This document shows positions 16,357-23,066 of a stretch of 64,000 nt of DNA, in pieces (position 1 is the first letter of the stretch; each line of letters opens with the position of its first letter). The notes under the pieces are model-generated. The model was not told the DNA's origin and did not search any database. It saw nothing but the letters and a program-made list of their open reading frames with translations. Source of the stretch: Candidatus Saccharimonadota bacterium (GTDB lineage: Bacteria; Patescibacteriota; Saccharimonadia; Saccharimonadales; UBA4665); the NCBI GenBank assembly GCA_028286345.1, contig JAQBRT010000001.1, forward strand, positions 754,567 through 818,566, read 5' to 3'. The position numbers were made by a program, and so were the translations under genes.

Positions 16357-17793
16357 ATGGCTAAAAAATTACCAATCGTAGCAATCGTCGGGCGCGCCAA
16401 CGTAGGCAAGTCCAGTTTGTTCAACGCGATCCTTGACCGCCGCGAAGCAATTGTCGCCCGCGAAGCTGGTACAACCCGTGACAGCATCATCGCCAAGGCC
16501 GAATATAACGAGCAAAACTTTTGGCTGGTCGACACCGCCGGTATGAAAAACCCGGAGGATGATTTTGAATTTACCATCCAGGAGCAGATCATGCAGGCCG
16601 CCGACAGCGCCGATGTTATTTGGGTAGTCGTAGAAGCTAACATCCCAATCACCGAAGAAGACCGCAAAGTTGCCAAGATGGCTCACAAATCCGGCAAGCC
16701 GGTATTTTTGGTTATCAACAAAATGGACCAGGCCAAAGGTGCCGACATTGACCGTTTTGACCGCCTAGGTATCAAAACCACCGTCCGCACCAGCATGAAG
16801 CAGGGGCAAGGCGTTACAGAACTACTCGACAAACTCTACGCCGTTATCCCCGGCATTGCCGAAGCCGACGACGACGGCCGCCTCAAAGTTGCCATTCTGG
16901 GCCGCCCAAATGTTGGTAAATCACAGCTCTTTAACACGCTGGCTAAAAAGCAGCAGGCCGTAGTAGCTGACCGCGCCGGCACCACCCGCGACATTAACCG
17001 GACATTTATCAAATATGAGGGCCGCGAAATCGAACTTATGGACACCGCCGGCATCCGTCGTAATGGCAAAATCGAAGTCGGTATCGAAAAGTTTAGTGTT
17101 ATCCGGTCATTGGCGGCTATTGAACAGTCCGATGTTTGTTTCTTGCTGATTGATGTCCATGATATTAGCGTCCAGCTCGACCAAAAAATTGCCGGCATGA
17201 TCCAAGAAGCAGGCAAGGGCCTGGTATTAGTCGTTTCCAAGTGGGACGACGTTGAAGGCAAGGACGCCTACACACGTGATGCGCTGGCTCCGCAGATCGC
17301 CCAGAACTTTGTATTTGTGCCTTGGGCACCACTGATCTTTACCAGCGCTGTAACAGGGCAGAATGTCACCAAATTATTCGATATTGCCTTGCAAATCGAT
17401 GAGCGCCGCGGCCAGCGCATTGCCACCAACGAACTCAACAAGTGGCTCCGCAAAATGGTCGACCGCCACCCGCCAGCCGGCCTAAAAAACCGCTCACCAA
17501 AACTCAACTACATCGTCCAAGAAGACGACAACCCAATTCCAGCCTTTAAGGTGTTTGGTTCGCACACCAAGTTCCTGCACTGGAGCTACAAGCGCTACCT
17601 GGAGCGCGGCCTGCGCGAAGCCTACGGCTACGAAGGCACCGCCGTCCAATTCTGGTTTATCGAAAAGCACGTCACCCACAAACACGGCGTTAGCCCGACC
17701 AAAGAAAACAATTCCGAATTGCAACGCTCTATTGCCCGCAAAAAAGCCGTCAGGCCCGAAGCCGCAAACGACGATTCTAGTAACCCGTACTAG
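16357..17793 (+). CDS. der: Ribosome biogenesis GTPase Der (EngA)
   Basis: 478 residues, the usual EngA plan of two tandem G domains and a C-terminal KH-like domain. Domain 1 has GRANVGKSSLFN, DTAG and NKMD. Domain 2 has GRPNVGKSQLFN, DTAGIRR and SKWD. It acts in maturation of the 50S subunit. A charged tail of about 40 residues extends past the KH-like domain. TAGAAT (16344-16349, with TGT before it) ends seven bases before the ATG, so a leaderless mRNA is likely. Confidence 0.97.
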   Translation: MAKKLPIVAIVGRANVGKSSLFNAILDRREAIVAREAGTTRDSIIAKAEYNEQNFWLVDTAGMKNPEDDFEFTIQEQIMQAADSADVIWVVVEANIPITEEDRKVAKMAHKSGKPVFLVINKMDQAKGADIDRFDRLGIKTTVRTSMKQGQGVTELLDKLYAVIPGIAEADDDGRLKVAILGRPNVGKSQLFNTLAKKQQAVVADRAGTTRDINRTFIKYEGREIELMDTAGIRRNGKIEVGIEKFSVIRSLAAIEQSDVCFLLIDVHDISVQLDQKIAGMIQEAGKGLVLVVSKWDDVEGKDAYTRDALAPQIAQNFVFVPWAPLIFTSAVTGQNVTKLFDIALQIDERRGQRIATNELNKWLRKMVDRHPPAGLKNRSPKLNYIVQEDDNPIPAFKVFGSHTKFLHWSYKRYLERGLREAYGYEGTAVQFWFIEKHVTHKHGVSPTKENNSELQRSIARKKAVRPEAANDDSSNPY

Positions 17794-17825
17794 TATAGGC
17801 ATAAGCTGTTTGCTATGCTCAAGAC

Positions 17826-18416
17826 ATGAATAAACAACGTGGTTTTAGCGCAGTTATCGTCCTGTTAGTGATCACAGTCATTGTCCTAACTGGGGCAGTG
17901 GGCTGGCAGGTCATGAGTAAACATACAACGTATTCTCCGGCAACGGCCAGCTCATCAGAAACTCAATCTACCAAGTCGGTTACTAAAACTACAGCCACAC
18001 CAAGCAAAGGGAACAACTCGGTCGACTTCTTGGTTATTAAAGAGTGGGGTACTAAGGTGCAGCTCAACGATAAGGTGGCTGGGCTCTATCTCGACAAGAC
18101 CGGCTTTCGCAGTACCGCACTCGATGCTCTATCATCTTCAAAATGTGGTGGTACGAACAGCGTAGTCGTAATGCGCGGCATGGCCAATGATCAACTTCCA
18201 GGTGAAACTGGGGACGCTGGAACATATGCAAAAAATTATGCTACATATATAGCCAACACCTCAACCACTACAGTACATGTCAAAATTGGTGACTACTACT
18301 ACCTCACTCCGGCATACCGCGGAGCCTCTTGTGTCACCGACAGTAGCAATGTCGACAAAGAAGGATCCACCATAAAGGCCATCTTCGACGCAGTAAACCA
18401 GATGGTCGCGCTTTAA
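17826..18416 (+). CDS. Membrane-anchored hypothetical protein, pilin-like N-terminus
   Basis: 196 residues. The start MNKQRGFSAVIVLLVITVIVLTG resembles a type IV pilin leader (basic residues, Gly-Phe, long hydrophobic helix), but the Glu five residues after the cleavage Gly is missing. It may simply be a signal anchor. A Ser/Thr linker (about 38-65) precedes an extracellular domain with two Cys (SSKCGG, GASCVT) that could pair. TATGCT (17814-17819) ends six bases before the ATG, so the message is probably leaderless. Confidence 0.8.
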   Translation: MNKQRGFSAVIVLLVITVIVLTGAVGWQVMSKHTTYSPATASSSETQSTKSVTKTTATPSKGNNSVDFLVIKEWGTKVQLNDKVAGLYLDKTGFRSTALDALSSSKCGGTNSVVVMRGMANDQLPGETGDAGTYAKNYATYIANTSTTTVHVKIGDYYYLTPAYRGASCVTDSSNVDKEGSTIKAIFDAVNQMVAL

Positions 18417-18449
18417 GTCTTTCTGACTCGTAGTTGTATACTGTAGGGC

Positions 18450-19091
18450 ATGGCTTTATTCCAGCGACGACCTCAAACCTCAAACCCTGTTAATTACGTT
18501 ACTGTTGGCCTCAACAAGGTCATCTTACTGGTTGGCTTGGGCAACCCAGGCAAAGAGTACGACCAGACACGCCACAACATTGGTTTTGACTGCCTTGATG
18601 CCTTTGTGGACGCCCAGAGCGAAATGGAACCATGGATGGCTAAAAAGGACTTAAAATGCCTCATGAGCAGTGGCCGGCTTGGCGAAACCAAGGTCATTGC
18701 CATCAAACCAACAACTTTCATGAACCTTAGCGGCGAAGCAGTCCAAGAAGTCGTGCATTTTTATAAGATTCAACCCGACCACATCGTGGCGGTACATGAC
18801 GAGTTGGACATCGATTTTGGCCAGATCCGTATGCGGGTCGGCGGCTCATCAGCCGGGCACAACGGCATTAAATCCGTCACCCAGCACATTGGCGAAAACT
18901 ACGGCCGTGTCCGCATTGGCATTGGCCCCAAAAAGCCAGCCCGTATTAAAAGTGAAGATTTTGTCCTGCAAAAGTTCAGCAGCGATGAGCAAGAACAGCT
19001 CAAAAACCTCAAACAAGAGGTTAACGCGGTCTTAAGCGAATATGTTTACGGCGGGGAACTACCTAATGAGACGCGGAGTTTTGTAGTCTAG
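18450..19091 (+). CDS. pth: Peptidyl-tRNA hydrolase
   Basis: 213 residues. The catalytic core is complete: LLVGLGNPGKEYDQTRHNIGF with the active His, FMNLSG with the substrate-binding Asn and VHDELDIDFG with the Asp. GGSSAGHNGIKSV follows. It releases peptides from stalled peptidyl-tRNA. About 25 extra residues precede the core. The start is kept because TATACT (18437-18442) ends seven bases before this ATG, the leaderless pattern seen elsewhere in the window. Confidence 0.95.
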   Translation: MALFQRRPQTSNPVNYVTVGLNKVILLVGLGNPGKEYDQTRHNIGFDCLDAFVDAQSEMEPWMAKKDLKCLMSSGRLGETKVIAIKPTTFMNLSGEAVQEVVHFYKIQPDHIVAVHDELDIDFGQIRMRVGGSSAGHNGIKSVTQHIGENYGRVRIGIGPKKPARIKSEDFVLQKFSSDEQEQLKNLKQEVNAVLSEYVYGGELPNETRSFVV

Positions 19092-19407
19092 CCTCTTGGG
19101 CTTCGGTGAGCTCGGCAACCTGAGCCGGATCGCCCAGGCGCAAAACATCTTCCCGGGCCATAAGGCGGTCTACAAGGCCGTTTAAAAATCCGATTTGGTC
19201 GGCATTGGTGATCATTTGGTGCGGGGCATATTCTTCAGGCGCTTCTTGGAGCTCGGCACAGCGTTTTACGGCCAAGAGGGCAACCTCTACGCCGCGCTGG
19301 AGCGGAATACCACCTGGTATTGCGTTTTCTTTACCCAGGCTGAGAACTTCTGGCAGCGTAAAGCTAAAATTACGGTGTGACTTTTGGTTTGCGAGAACAC
19401 GGAACAT
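19063..19407 (-). CDS. Hypothetical protein
   Basis: 114 residues, mostly helical and acidic, without membrane segments or a recognised domain. It converges with pth and overlaps its 3' end by 29 bp. The predicted protein is rich in Glu, Ala and Leu (ELQEAPEEY, LTEAQEARLQ). Upstream (19408 onward) lies the hairpin-rich gene-free region. Confidence 0.65.
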   Translation of the reverse strand: MFRVLANQKSHRNFSFTLPEVLSLGKENAIPGGIPLQRGVEVALLAVKRCAELQEAPEEYAPHQMITNADQIGFLNGLVDRLMAREDVLRLGDPAQVAELTEAQEARLQNSASH

Positions 19408-19437
19408 TACTTATTATTATACGCCGATACAAAAATA

Positions 19438-19810
19438 GGTCGACAAGAGGGGGTGGGCACCGCTTGTCGACCAATTTTTGTGGAGAACCGAAGTTCTCCA
19501 CGTTTCCCTTCAACCCACCCCAGCGAAACATCATCGACTAAATCAATGTCGTGTGTCTACCTTAACGGTAACCATTTAGGCTCACTTTGAAATTGGGGAC
19601 CTCTCGGGGAACCATGGGCTTCCAGGAGGGATCTGTTAAAGGGGTTAGTGTGTCTTAGAGCGTGATGGCTTTTGAGGGCCAGCGTGAAGAGTAAGTGGAG
19701 GGTAACAACTTATGGTCTTGCCGCTCTAAAACAGTCTAACGATTGTTAGATTTGGGGTAAAAGGTGCAAGAATCCTATTACTAGGATCCACGATTTGCTA
19801 TTTTAGCAAA
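19438..19810 (+). ncRNA. Hairpin-rich gene-free region, candidate structured RNA
   Basis: No ORF fits, but at least six stems can be drawn: GGTCGACAAG/CTTGTCGACC (19438-19472); GTGGAGAAC with a CGAA tetraloop (19480-19501); TTAGAGCG/CGCTCTAA (19655-19729) enclosing TAAGT/ACTTA (19692-19712); TCTAAC/GTTAGA (19735-19750); ATCCTA/TAGGAT (19772-19787); TTTGCTA/TAGCAAA (19794-19810). The loop of the first, GGGGTGGG (19450-19457), can pair with CCCACCCC (19514-19521), giving a pseudoknot. Strand is uncertain. On the minus strand the first hairpin would be followed by TATTTTTG, terminator-like. I see no tmRNA, RNase P or SRP signature. Confidence 0.5.
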
Positions 19811-19979
19811 AAACTGTCGCAATGTCAATACTGTGAAACGTTTTTATACATAATGCAAGGTAGTTACGCTTATATGTAGTGTAAGCGTCTGCTGAGCACA
19901 GCGAGGCTAGATGCTTAACATTATTAACTATTACTTAACTTCTGGTGATTTCCCGGGCATGGGGCGCTATACTCGCGAC

Positions 19980-20816
19980 ATGAACATCCCCATCCCTGAC
20001 AGATTGCACCAGCTAGATGTGCCACCCAAGCAGTTATTTGCCCGCGGGGCACCGCTGGAATCATTGCTAGCGACACCGTGTGTAGCGATTGTTGGTGGCC
20101 GGGCAGTGTCGCCATATGGCAGGCAAGTTACAGATATCCTCGCCACCCAGCTGGCAGAACGGGGTATTACCATCATCAGCGGTTTAGCTTTTGGTGTTGA
20201 TAGTATTGCCCATAAAGCTGCACTCCGCGCTGGCGGCAAAACTATCGCCGTGCTGCCTGGCTCGGTCGATGAGATCTACCCCCGTTGGCATGCCAACTTA
20301 GCCGAAGAAATTATTGCCAAGGGAGGGGCATTGGTAAGCGAATGCCCGCTAGGCACGCCAATTATTGCCCCTAGCTTTATCTTTCGCAACCGGCTCATCG
20401 CCGGGCTGGCAGACGCCGTATTACTAACAGAAGCGGCCCTAAAAAGCGGCAGCCTGCATACCGCCGGCTTTGCCCGCGACCAAGGCAAAGATCTGCTAGC
20501 TGTACCGGGGCCAGTTACTAGCCCGACTTCCATAGGTACCAATAACCTTATAAAAACCGGCGCGGCAGTCGTAACTGTGGTACAAGACATACTGCAAGTA
20601 TTAAAATTACAGGACGATGACATGCCGCTAATTACAGGTGACAGTACAGTTGAGCAACAGATTATCGACCTGATGCGTGATGGCCACAGTGACGGCTCAG
20701 CATTACTGAAACAGAGCGGGCTAGAAGTTACCGCCTTTAACCAAGCGCTTATCATGCTGGAGATTAATGGCAAGGTGCGGGCACTGGGCAATAACATGTG
20801 GAGTTTGTGCCGTTAG
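19980..20816 (+). CDS. dprA: DNA-processing protein DprA
   Basis: About 278 residues. The Rossmann-like core carries CVAIVGGRAVSPYGR, ISGLAFGVDSIAHKAAL, the GG-rich KTIAVLPGSVDEIYP, FIFRNRLIAGL and GTNNLIKTGA, all DprA hallmarks. A C-terminal winged-helix-like domain (about 220-278) follows. DprA loads RecA onto incoming single-stranded DNA and points to natural DNA uptake. The ATG at 19980 is preferred over an upstream one because TATACT (19968-19973) ends six bases before it. Confidence 0.93.
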   Translation: MNIPIPDRLHQLDVPPKQLFARGAPLESLLATPCVAIVGGRAVSPYGRQVTDILATQLAERGITIISGLAFGVDSIAHKAALRAGGKTIAVLPGSVDEIYPRWHANLAEEIIAKGGALVSECPLGTPIIAPSFIFRNRLIAGLADAVLLTEAALKSGSLHTAGFARDQGKDLLAVPGPVTSPTSIGTNNLIKTGAAVVTVVQDILQVLKLQDDDMPLITGDSTVEQQIIDLMRDGHSDGSALLKQSGLEVTAFNQALIMLEINGKVRALGNNMWSLCR

Positions 20817-20894
20817 GCTATTGTTTTGTTCGTCAAAATATGGTTTTATACTATACGTGTTTCTCACCCGGAGAACCGACTGTTTGGAGGGAAA

Positions 20895-21146
20895 ATGACC
20901 ACCATGCAAACCGAAACAGAAGTCCTGCACTTCACGCTGTCATACATCGACCGAGTCTGGAGGGCCACCGGCGACACCATGCTCCGCAGCGCTCTGCAGC
21001 GGCGCGACGTCGCCGAGATCGAGGCCAGATTCAAATTCCAGTTGATGGAGCGTCCACACCACAATGACGGCAAGTGGCTGCTCAAGGTCCGGAGGCTCTC
21101 TGACGAGTTCAAGGACGAACTGAGCAAGTTCACCAACAAGAAGTAG
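20895..21146 (+). CDS. Small charged hypothetical protein, atypical codon use
   Basis: 83 residues, helical and highly charged, not recognised. GGAGGG (20886-20891) precedes the ATG, and a second in-frame ATG at 20904 is possible. TATACT at 20847-20852 gives a leader of about 35 nt, in which TTCTC and GAGAA can pair. Codons end mostly in C or G (GAG, AAG, ATC), unlike dprA before it. It belongs by style with the genes at 21508-22708, though its leader differs from theirs. Confidence 0.7.
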   Translation: MTTMQTETEVLHFTLSYIDRVWRATGDTMLRSALQRRDVAEIEARFKFQLMERPHHNDGKWLLKVRRLSDEFKDELSKFTNKK

Positions 21147-21180
21147 GCAGCACCGGCAAGGGCAACACAACATCAAGAAG

Positions 21181-21252
21181 AGGGGTCGAGGATCGGCACG
21201 AGTTTTCTGCAACCAGCAGTTCTACTCCCGCCGATACCCTCCCTTTCTTTTT
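21181..21252 (+). terminator. Stem-loop terminator after the 20895 gene
   Basis: ATCGGC (21192-21197) pairs with GCCGAT (21230-21235), extended by AGGG/CCCT outside a bulge. CTGC/GCAG can pair within the loop. It is followed by CCTTTCTTTTT, a terminator-type T-run. Confidence 0.7.
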
Positions 21253-21310
21253 ACCGTTCCACAGATGTACAGCTGTGCTGATGAGCCGTTAACGGCGAAA
21301 ACGGTGCGCA

Positions 21311-21507
21311 TTGCAAAAATGCTCAATTATGATAAAATAGTCAGGTTTCGTCGAGGCAATTTTTTGCGCTCCGAAGCACTTTGACAAGTAGGTACACCGA
21401 GGTCAGATATTAGCAGAGCCATCTCTGTTGTTATCTGACCTCGCGTTATAGAACACGCAACTAGCATCAGCTACGATAGGTCACGCTCTGCCCCAGGGGG
21501 AGTTTAT
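21311..21507 (+). promoter_or_regulatory. Promoter and structured leader of unit 1
   Basis: TTGCAA (21311-21316), a 16-bp spacer and extended -10 TGATAAAAT (TAAAAT 21333-21338). In the leader, hairpin I (TTCG, GAG and CAA pairing with TTG, CTC and CGAA) is followed by the linker TTGACAAGTAGG (21381-21392). Hairpin II has 12-bp perfect arms at 21398-21409 and 21432-21443 and a capping CAGAG/CTCTG stem. GGGGGAG then precedes the ATG at 21508. The linker bases 21383-21395 are complementary to 22242-22254 in the tail of the same unit. Leader 2 (22274-22402) has the same architecture. Confidence 0.75.
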
Positions 21508-21783
21508 ATGCAAGCCAGTGTCATCAGTTACACCAAGCGCTACATCAAGCTCAACTACCGTCCGTCTATCCCGTTCGACCAGTTGGCCGACGACACCCTT
21601 CGGTTCCTGAAGCTCCGCTTCCAGGACGAGCCATCTGCCATCACGGCAGAGGTCGAGGAGTACGTCCAGCAGCAGATCCGTGCCGTCCAGGGACCATTCC
21701 TGCCCAGCGACATCCGCAAGGCCAAGGAGACCTGCCGCATCATCGAGCAGCGACCCTCCCGGGTCAGCCTGGTCCAGGTCTAG
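21508..21783 (+). CDS. Small hypothetical protein of RNA unit 1, first gene
   Basis: 91 residues, soluble, mixed helix and strand, not recognised. GGGGGAG sets the start. Every Glu codon is GAG, every Lys AAG and every Ile ATC, a bias absent from dprA and topA on either side. It is the first of two genes between a structured leader and a matching tail. Function unknown. Confidence 0.75.
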   Translation: MQASVISYTKRYIKLNYRPSIPFDQLADDTLRFLKLRFQDEPSAITAEVEEYVQQQIRAVQGPFLPSDIRKAKETCRIIEQRPSRVSLVQV

Positions 21784-21817
21784 CTCATCCAACTACTGCC
21801 CGTTGAAAGGGAGTACA

Positions 21818-22162
21818 TTGACTACAGAGCATGAGATCACAAACCAAGTGGCGAACCGCGTTGCAGCGCTGTTCAGCACACCCAAGCTCATACCGGTTCT
21901 GGCAGCCGCCTTGGCTGAGATCGACCCGCAGAGCCTTCACGGCACCCAGCGACAGATCCGTCACCGGATGTTCCAGATACGCGGTCGCGTTCTCGAGATC
22001 CTCGATCATGAGCTCCTTGCGGACGACGACCTCGACATGATCATCTCGGCCATCGGCCACAGCCGTGTCGAGGGCATACCGGGAGAGCCGCTGCTGATGT
22101 TTGAGCCGCTCATCGACTCCTTACCCAGTTACGGAGCTCGCGCTTCGGCCCTGGTCACTTAA
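21818..22162 (+). CDS. Small hypothetical protein of RNA unit 1, second gene
   Basis: About 114 residues from a TTG start. The reading frame has no ATG near its beginning, and AAAGGGAG (21806-21813) lies four bases upstream of the TTG. The protein is helical (VANRVAALFSTPKLIPVLAAALAEID) and acidic, and not recognised. The stop codon lies in the loop of a large hairpin (22139-22177) whose arms are CGCTTCGG and CCGAAGCG plus TGGTC/GACCA. Codon use matches the 21508 gene. Confidence 0.72.
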   Translation: MTTEHEITNQVANRVAALFSTPKLIPVLAAALAEIDPQSLHGTQRQIRHRMFQIRGRVLEILDHELLADDDLDMIISAIGHSRVEGIPGEPLLMFEPLIDSLPSYGARASALVT

Positions 22163-22260
22163 GACCAGCCGAAGCGCTGCCCCCAGGGTAGGCAAGCAGG
22201 TGGCTTCCAGCTAAGGCTCACGCCTCACGTGTTCTTCTAACGTGCCTACTTGTCTTGCCC
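22139..22260 (+). promoter_or_regulatory. 3' tail of unit 1, complementary to its leader
   Basis: Two structures are visible. A hairpin spans the stop codon of the 21818 gene (22139-22177, about 15 bp with a 2-nt bulge). A second stem pairs GGCAAG-CAGGTGG (22191-22203) with CCTACTTG-T-CTTGCC (22245-22259). The 3' arm contains GTGCCTACTTGTC (22242-22254), which is a 13-nt complement (one G-U) of 21383-21395 in the leader. The same bases can therefore pair locally or with the 5' end, but not both. No T-run follows. Confidence 0.7.
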
Positions 22261-22273
22261 ATGCTTATCGCTA

Positions 22274-22402
22274 TTGATTAAAAGTAATATTTATTGTAAA
22301 GTTATACGGTTCCGTTGAGGCTTTTGCCTCCGGTGCACATTGACAAGTAGACGATCGGGATGAGCCACTAGCGCTGCTATACAGCACTGTTGGTTCGTCC
22401 TG
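22274..22402 (+). promoter_or_regulatory. Promoter and structured leader of unit 2
   Basis: TTGATT (22274-22279), a 17-bp spacer and TAAAGT (22297-22302). Hairpin I is CCG-TT-GAGGC-TTTT-GCCTC-CGG (22312-22333). The linker TTGACAAGTAGACGA follows (22340-22354). Hairpin II has 12-nt arms at 22356-22367 and 22391-22402, fully paired with three G-U pairs, capped by GCTG/CAGC. The helices match leader 1 although many bases differ, which is the mark of a conserved RNA fold. Bases 22341-22354 are a 14-nt perfect complement of 22785-22798. Confidence 0.75.
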
Positions 22403-22450
22403 AATTTAGAAATTAGAAACCATCATCCACCAATCCTGAGGAGCTGTCCC

Positions 22451-22708
22451 ATGGTACTGCCCAACAAGACCTACCAGGCCGCTGTTGCCAACGCCACACC
22501 GCGACTCTCGCTCGACGACGCTGTCAAGACCACGCTGTACCAGATCGGCTTCAAGGCTGACGACTACTCCGTAGAGGAACGGCAAGGCCTGCTCACCGAG
22601 CTCTCAACGCTCATCAGCACCAAGCAGCTTGCCAACTTCCACGTAGGCCTGAACGCCAAGTCCGCATCTGAGCGCGAACTGGTCGGCGCCGAAGCCTCTG
22701 GCAAGTAG
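22451..22708 (+). CDS. Small hypothetical protein of RNA unit 2
   Basis: 85 residues, soluble, not recognised. GAGGAG precedes the ATG by about nine bases. The protein is largely helical (LSLDDAVKTTLYQIGF, VEERQGLLTELSTLIS). Lys codons are all AAG and Ile all ATC. It sits alone between leader 2 and tail 2. There is no clear similarity to the unit 1 proteins by eye, so the RNA elements are conserved while the cargo differs. Confidence 0.72.
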   Translation: MVLPNKTYQAAVANATPRLSLDDAVKTTLYQIGFKADDYSVEERQGLLTELSTLISTKQLANFHVGLNAKSASERELVGAEASGK

Positions 22709-22716
22709 CTCTCCAC

Positions 22717-22803
22717 GGTATTGGCAGGTAGATGATGGTTAGCGGGTGCTACAAAGTTGCCTCTGGCAGCCCACCCCCTAAACTTCGTCTACTTGTCATT
22801 ACC
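22717..22803 (+). promoter_or_regulatory. 3' tail of unit 2, complementary to its leader
   Basis: The 32-nt arm 22717-22748 pairs imperfectly with 22772-22803 (mostly Watson-Crick, three G-U, a few mismatches). The 3' arm contains TCGTCTACTTGTCA (22785-22798), the exact complement of leader bases 22341-22354. Both tails end in a similar block, CTACTTGTC then CCCATGCT. Local stem and leader-tail duplex exclude each other. Confidence 0.7.
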
Positions 22804-22832
22804 CATGCTAAACCTCGTGGTAAACTGCTAGC

Positions 22833-23006
22833 ATGAAGTTTATGATTTTAGTTGGCATTACTATTGGCGGGGCAGTAGGGGGTTGGCTGGGCGCCCTGAT
22901 GAGCCACGGGAACTATTTGAGCGGCTGGAGCATCTTGCTCAGCACTGTAGGATCGTTCGCTGGTATCTGGGCAGGCTACAAAGCCGGCCAAAATATGGGC
23001 ATGTAG
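22833..23006 (+). CDS. Small membrane protein, 57 residues
   Basis: Two hydrophobic, Gly-rich segments (about 4-22 and 33-50) with small residues spaced like glycine-zipper helices (GITIGGAVGGWLGALM, GSFAGIWAGYKAG). Extended -10 TGGTAAACT (TAAACT 22821-22826) ends six bases before the ATG, the leaderless pattern. It lies between unit 2 and topA. Function unknown. Short, but the promoter position and composition support it. Confidence 0.6.
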   Translation: MKFMILVGITIGGAVGGWLGALMSHGNYLSGWSILLSTVGSFAGIWAGYKAGQNMGM

Positions 23007-23066
23007 TTCATATTCTTATATATAAAGTTGCATATTTGTGGCATATGCGTTTAGATAGGATGCGTT

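Noticed and set aside
19448-19466. T-box-like string GGGTGGGCACCGC
   Set aside because: It resembles the T-box consensus, but it has an extra base, no specifier or Stem I lies upstream and no aminoacyl-tRNA synthetase gene follows.
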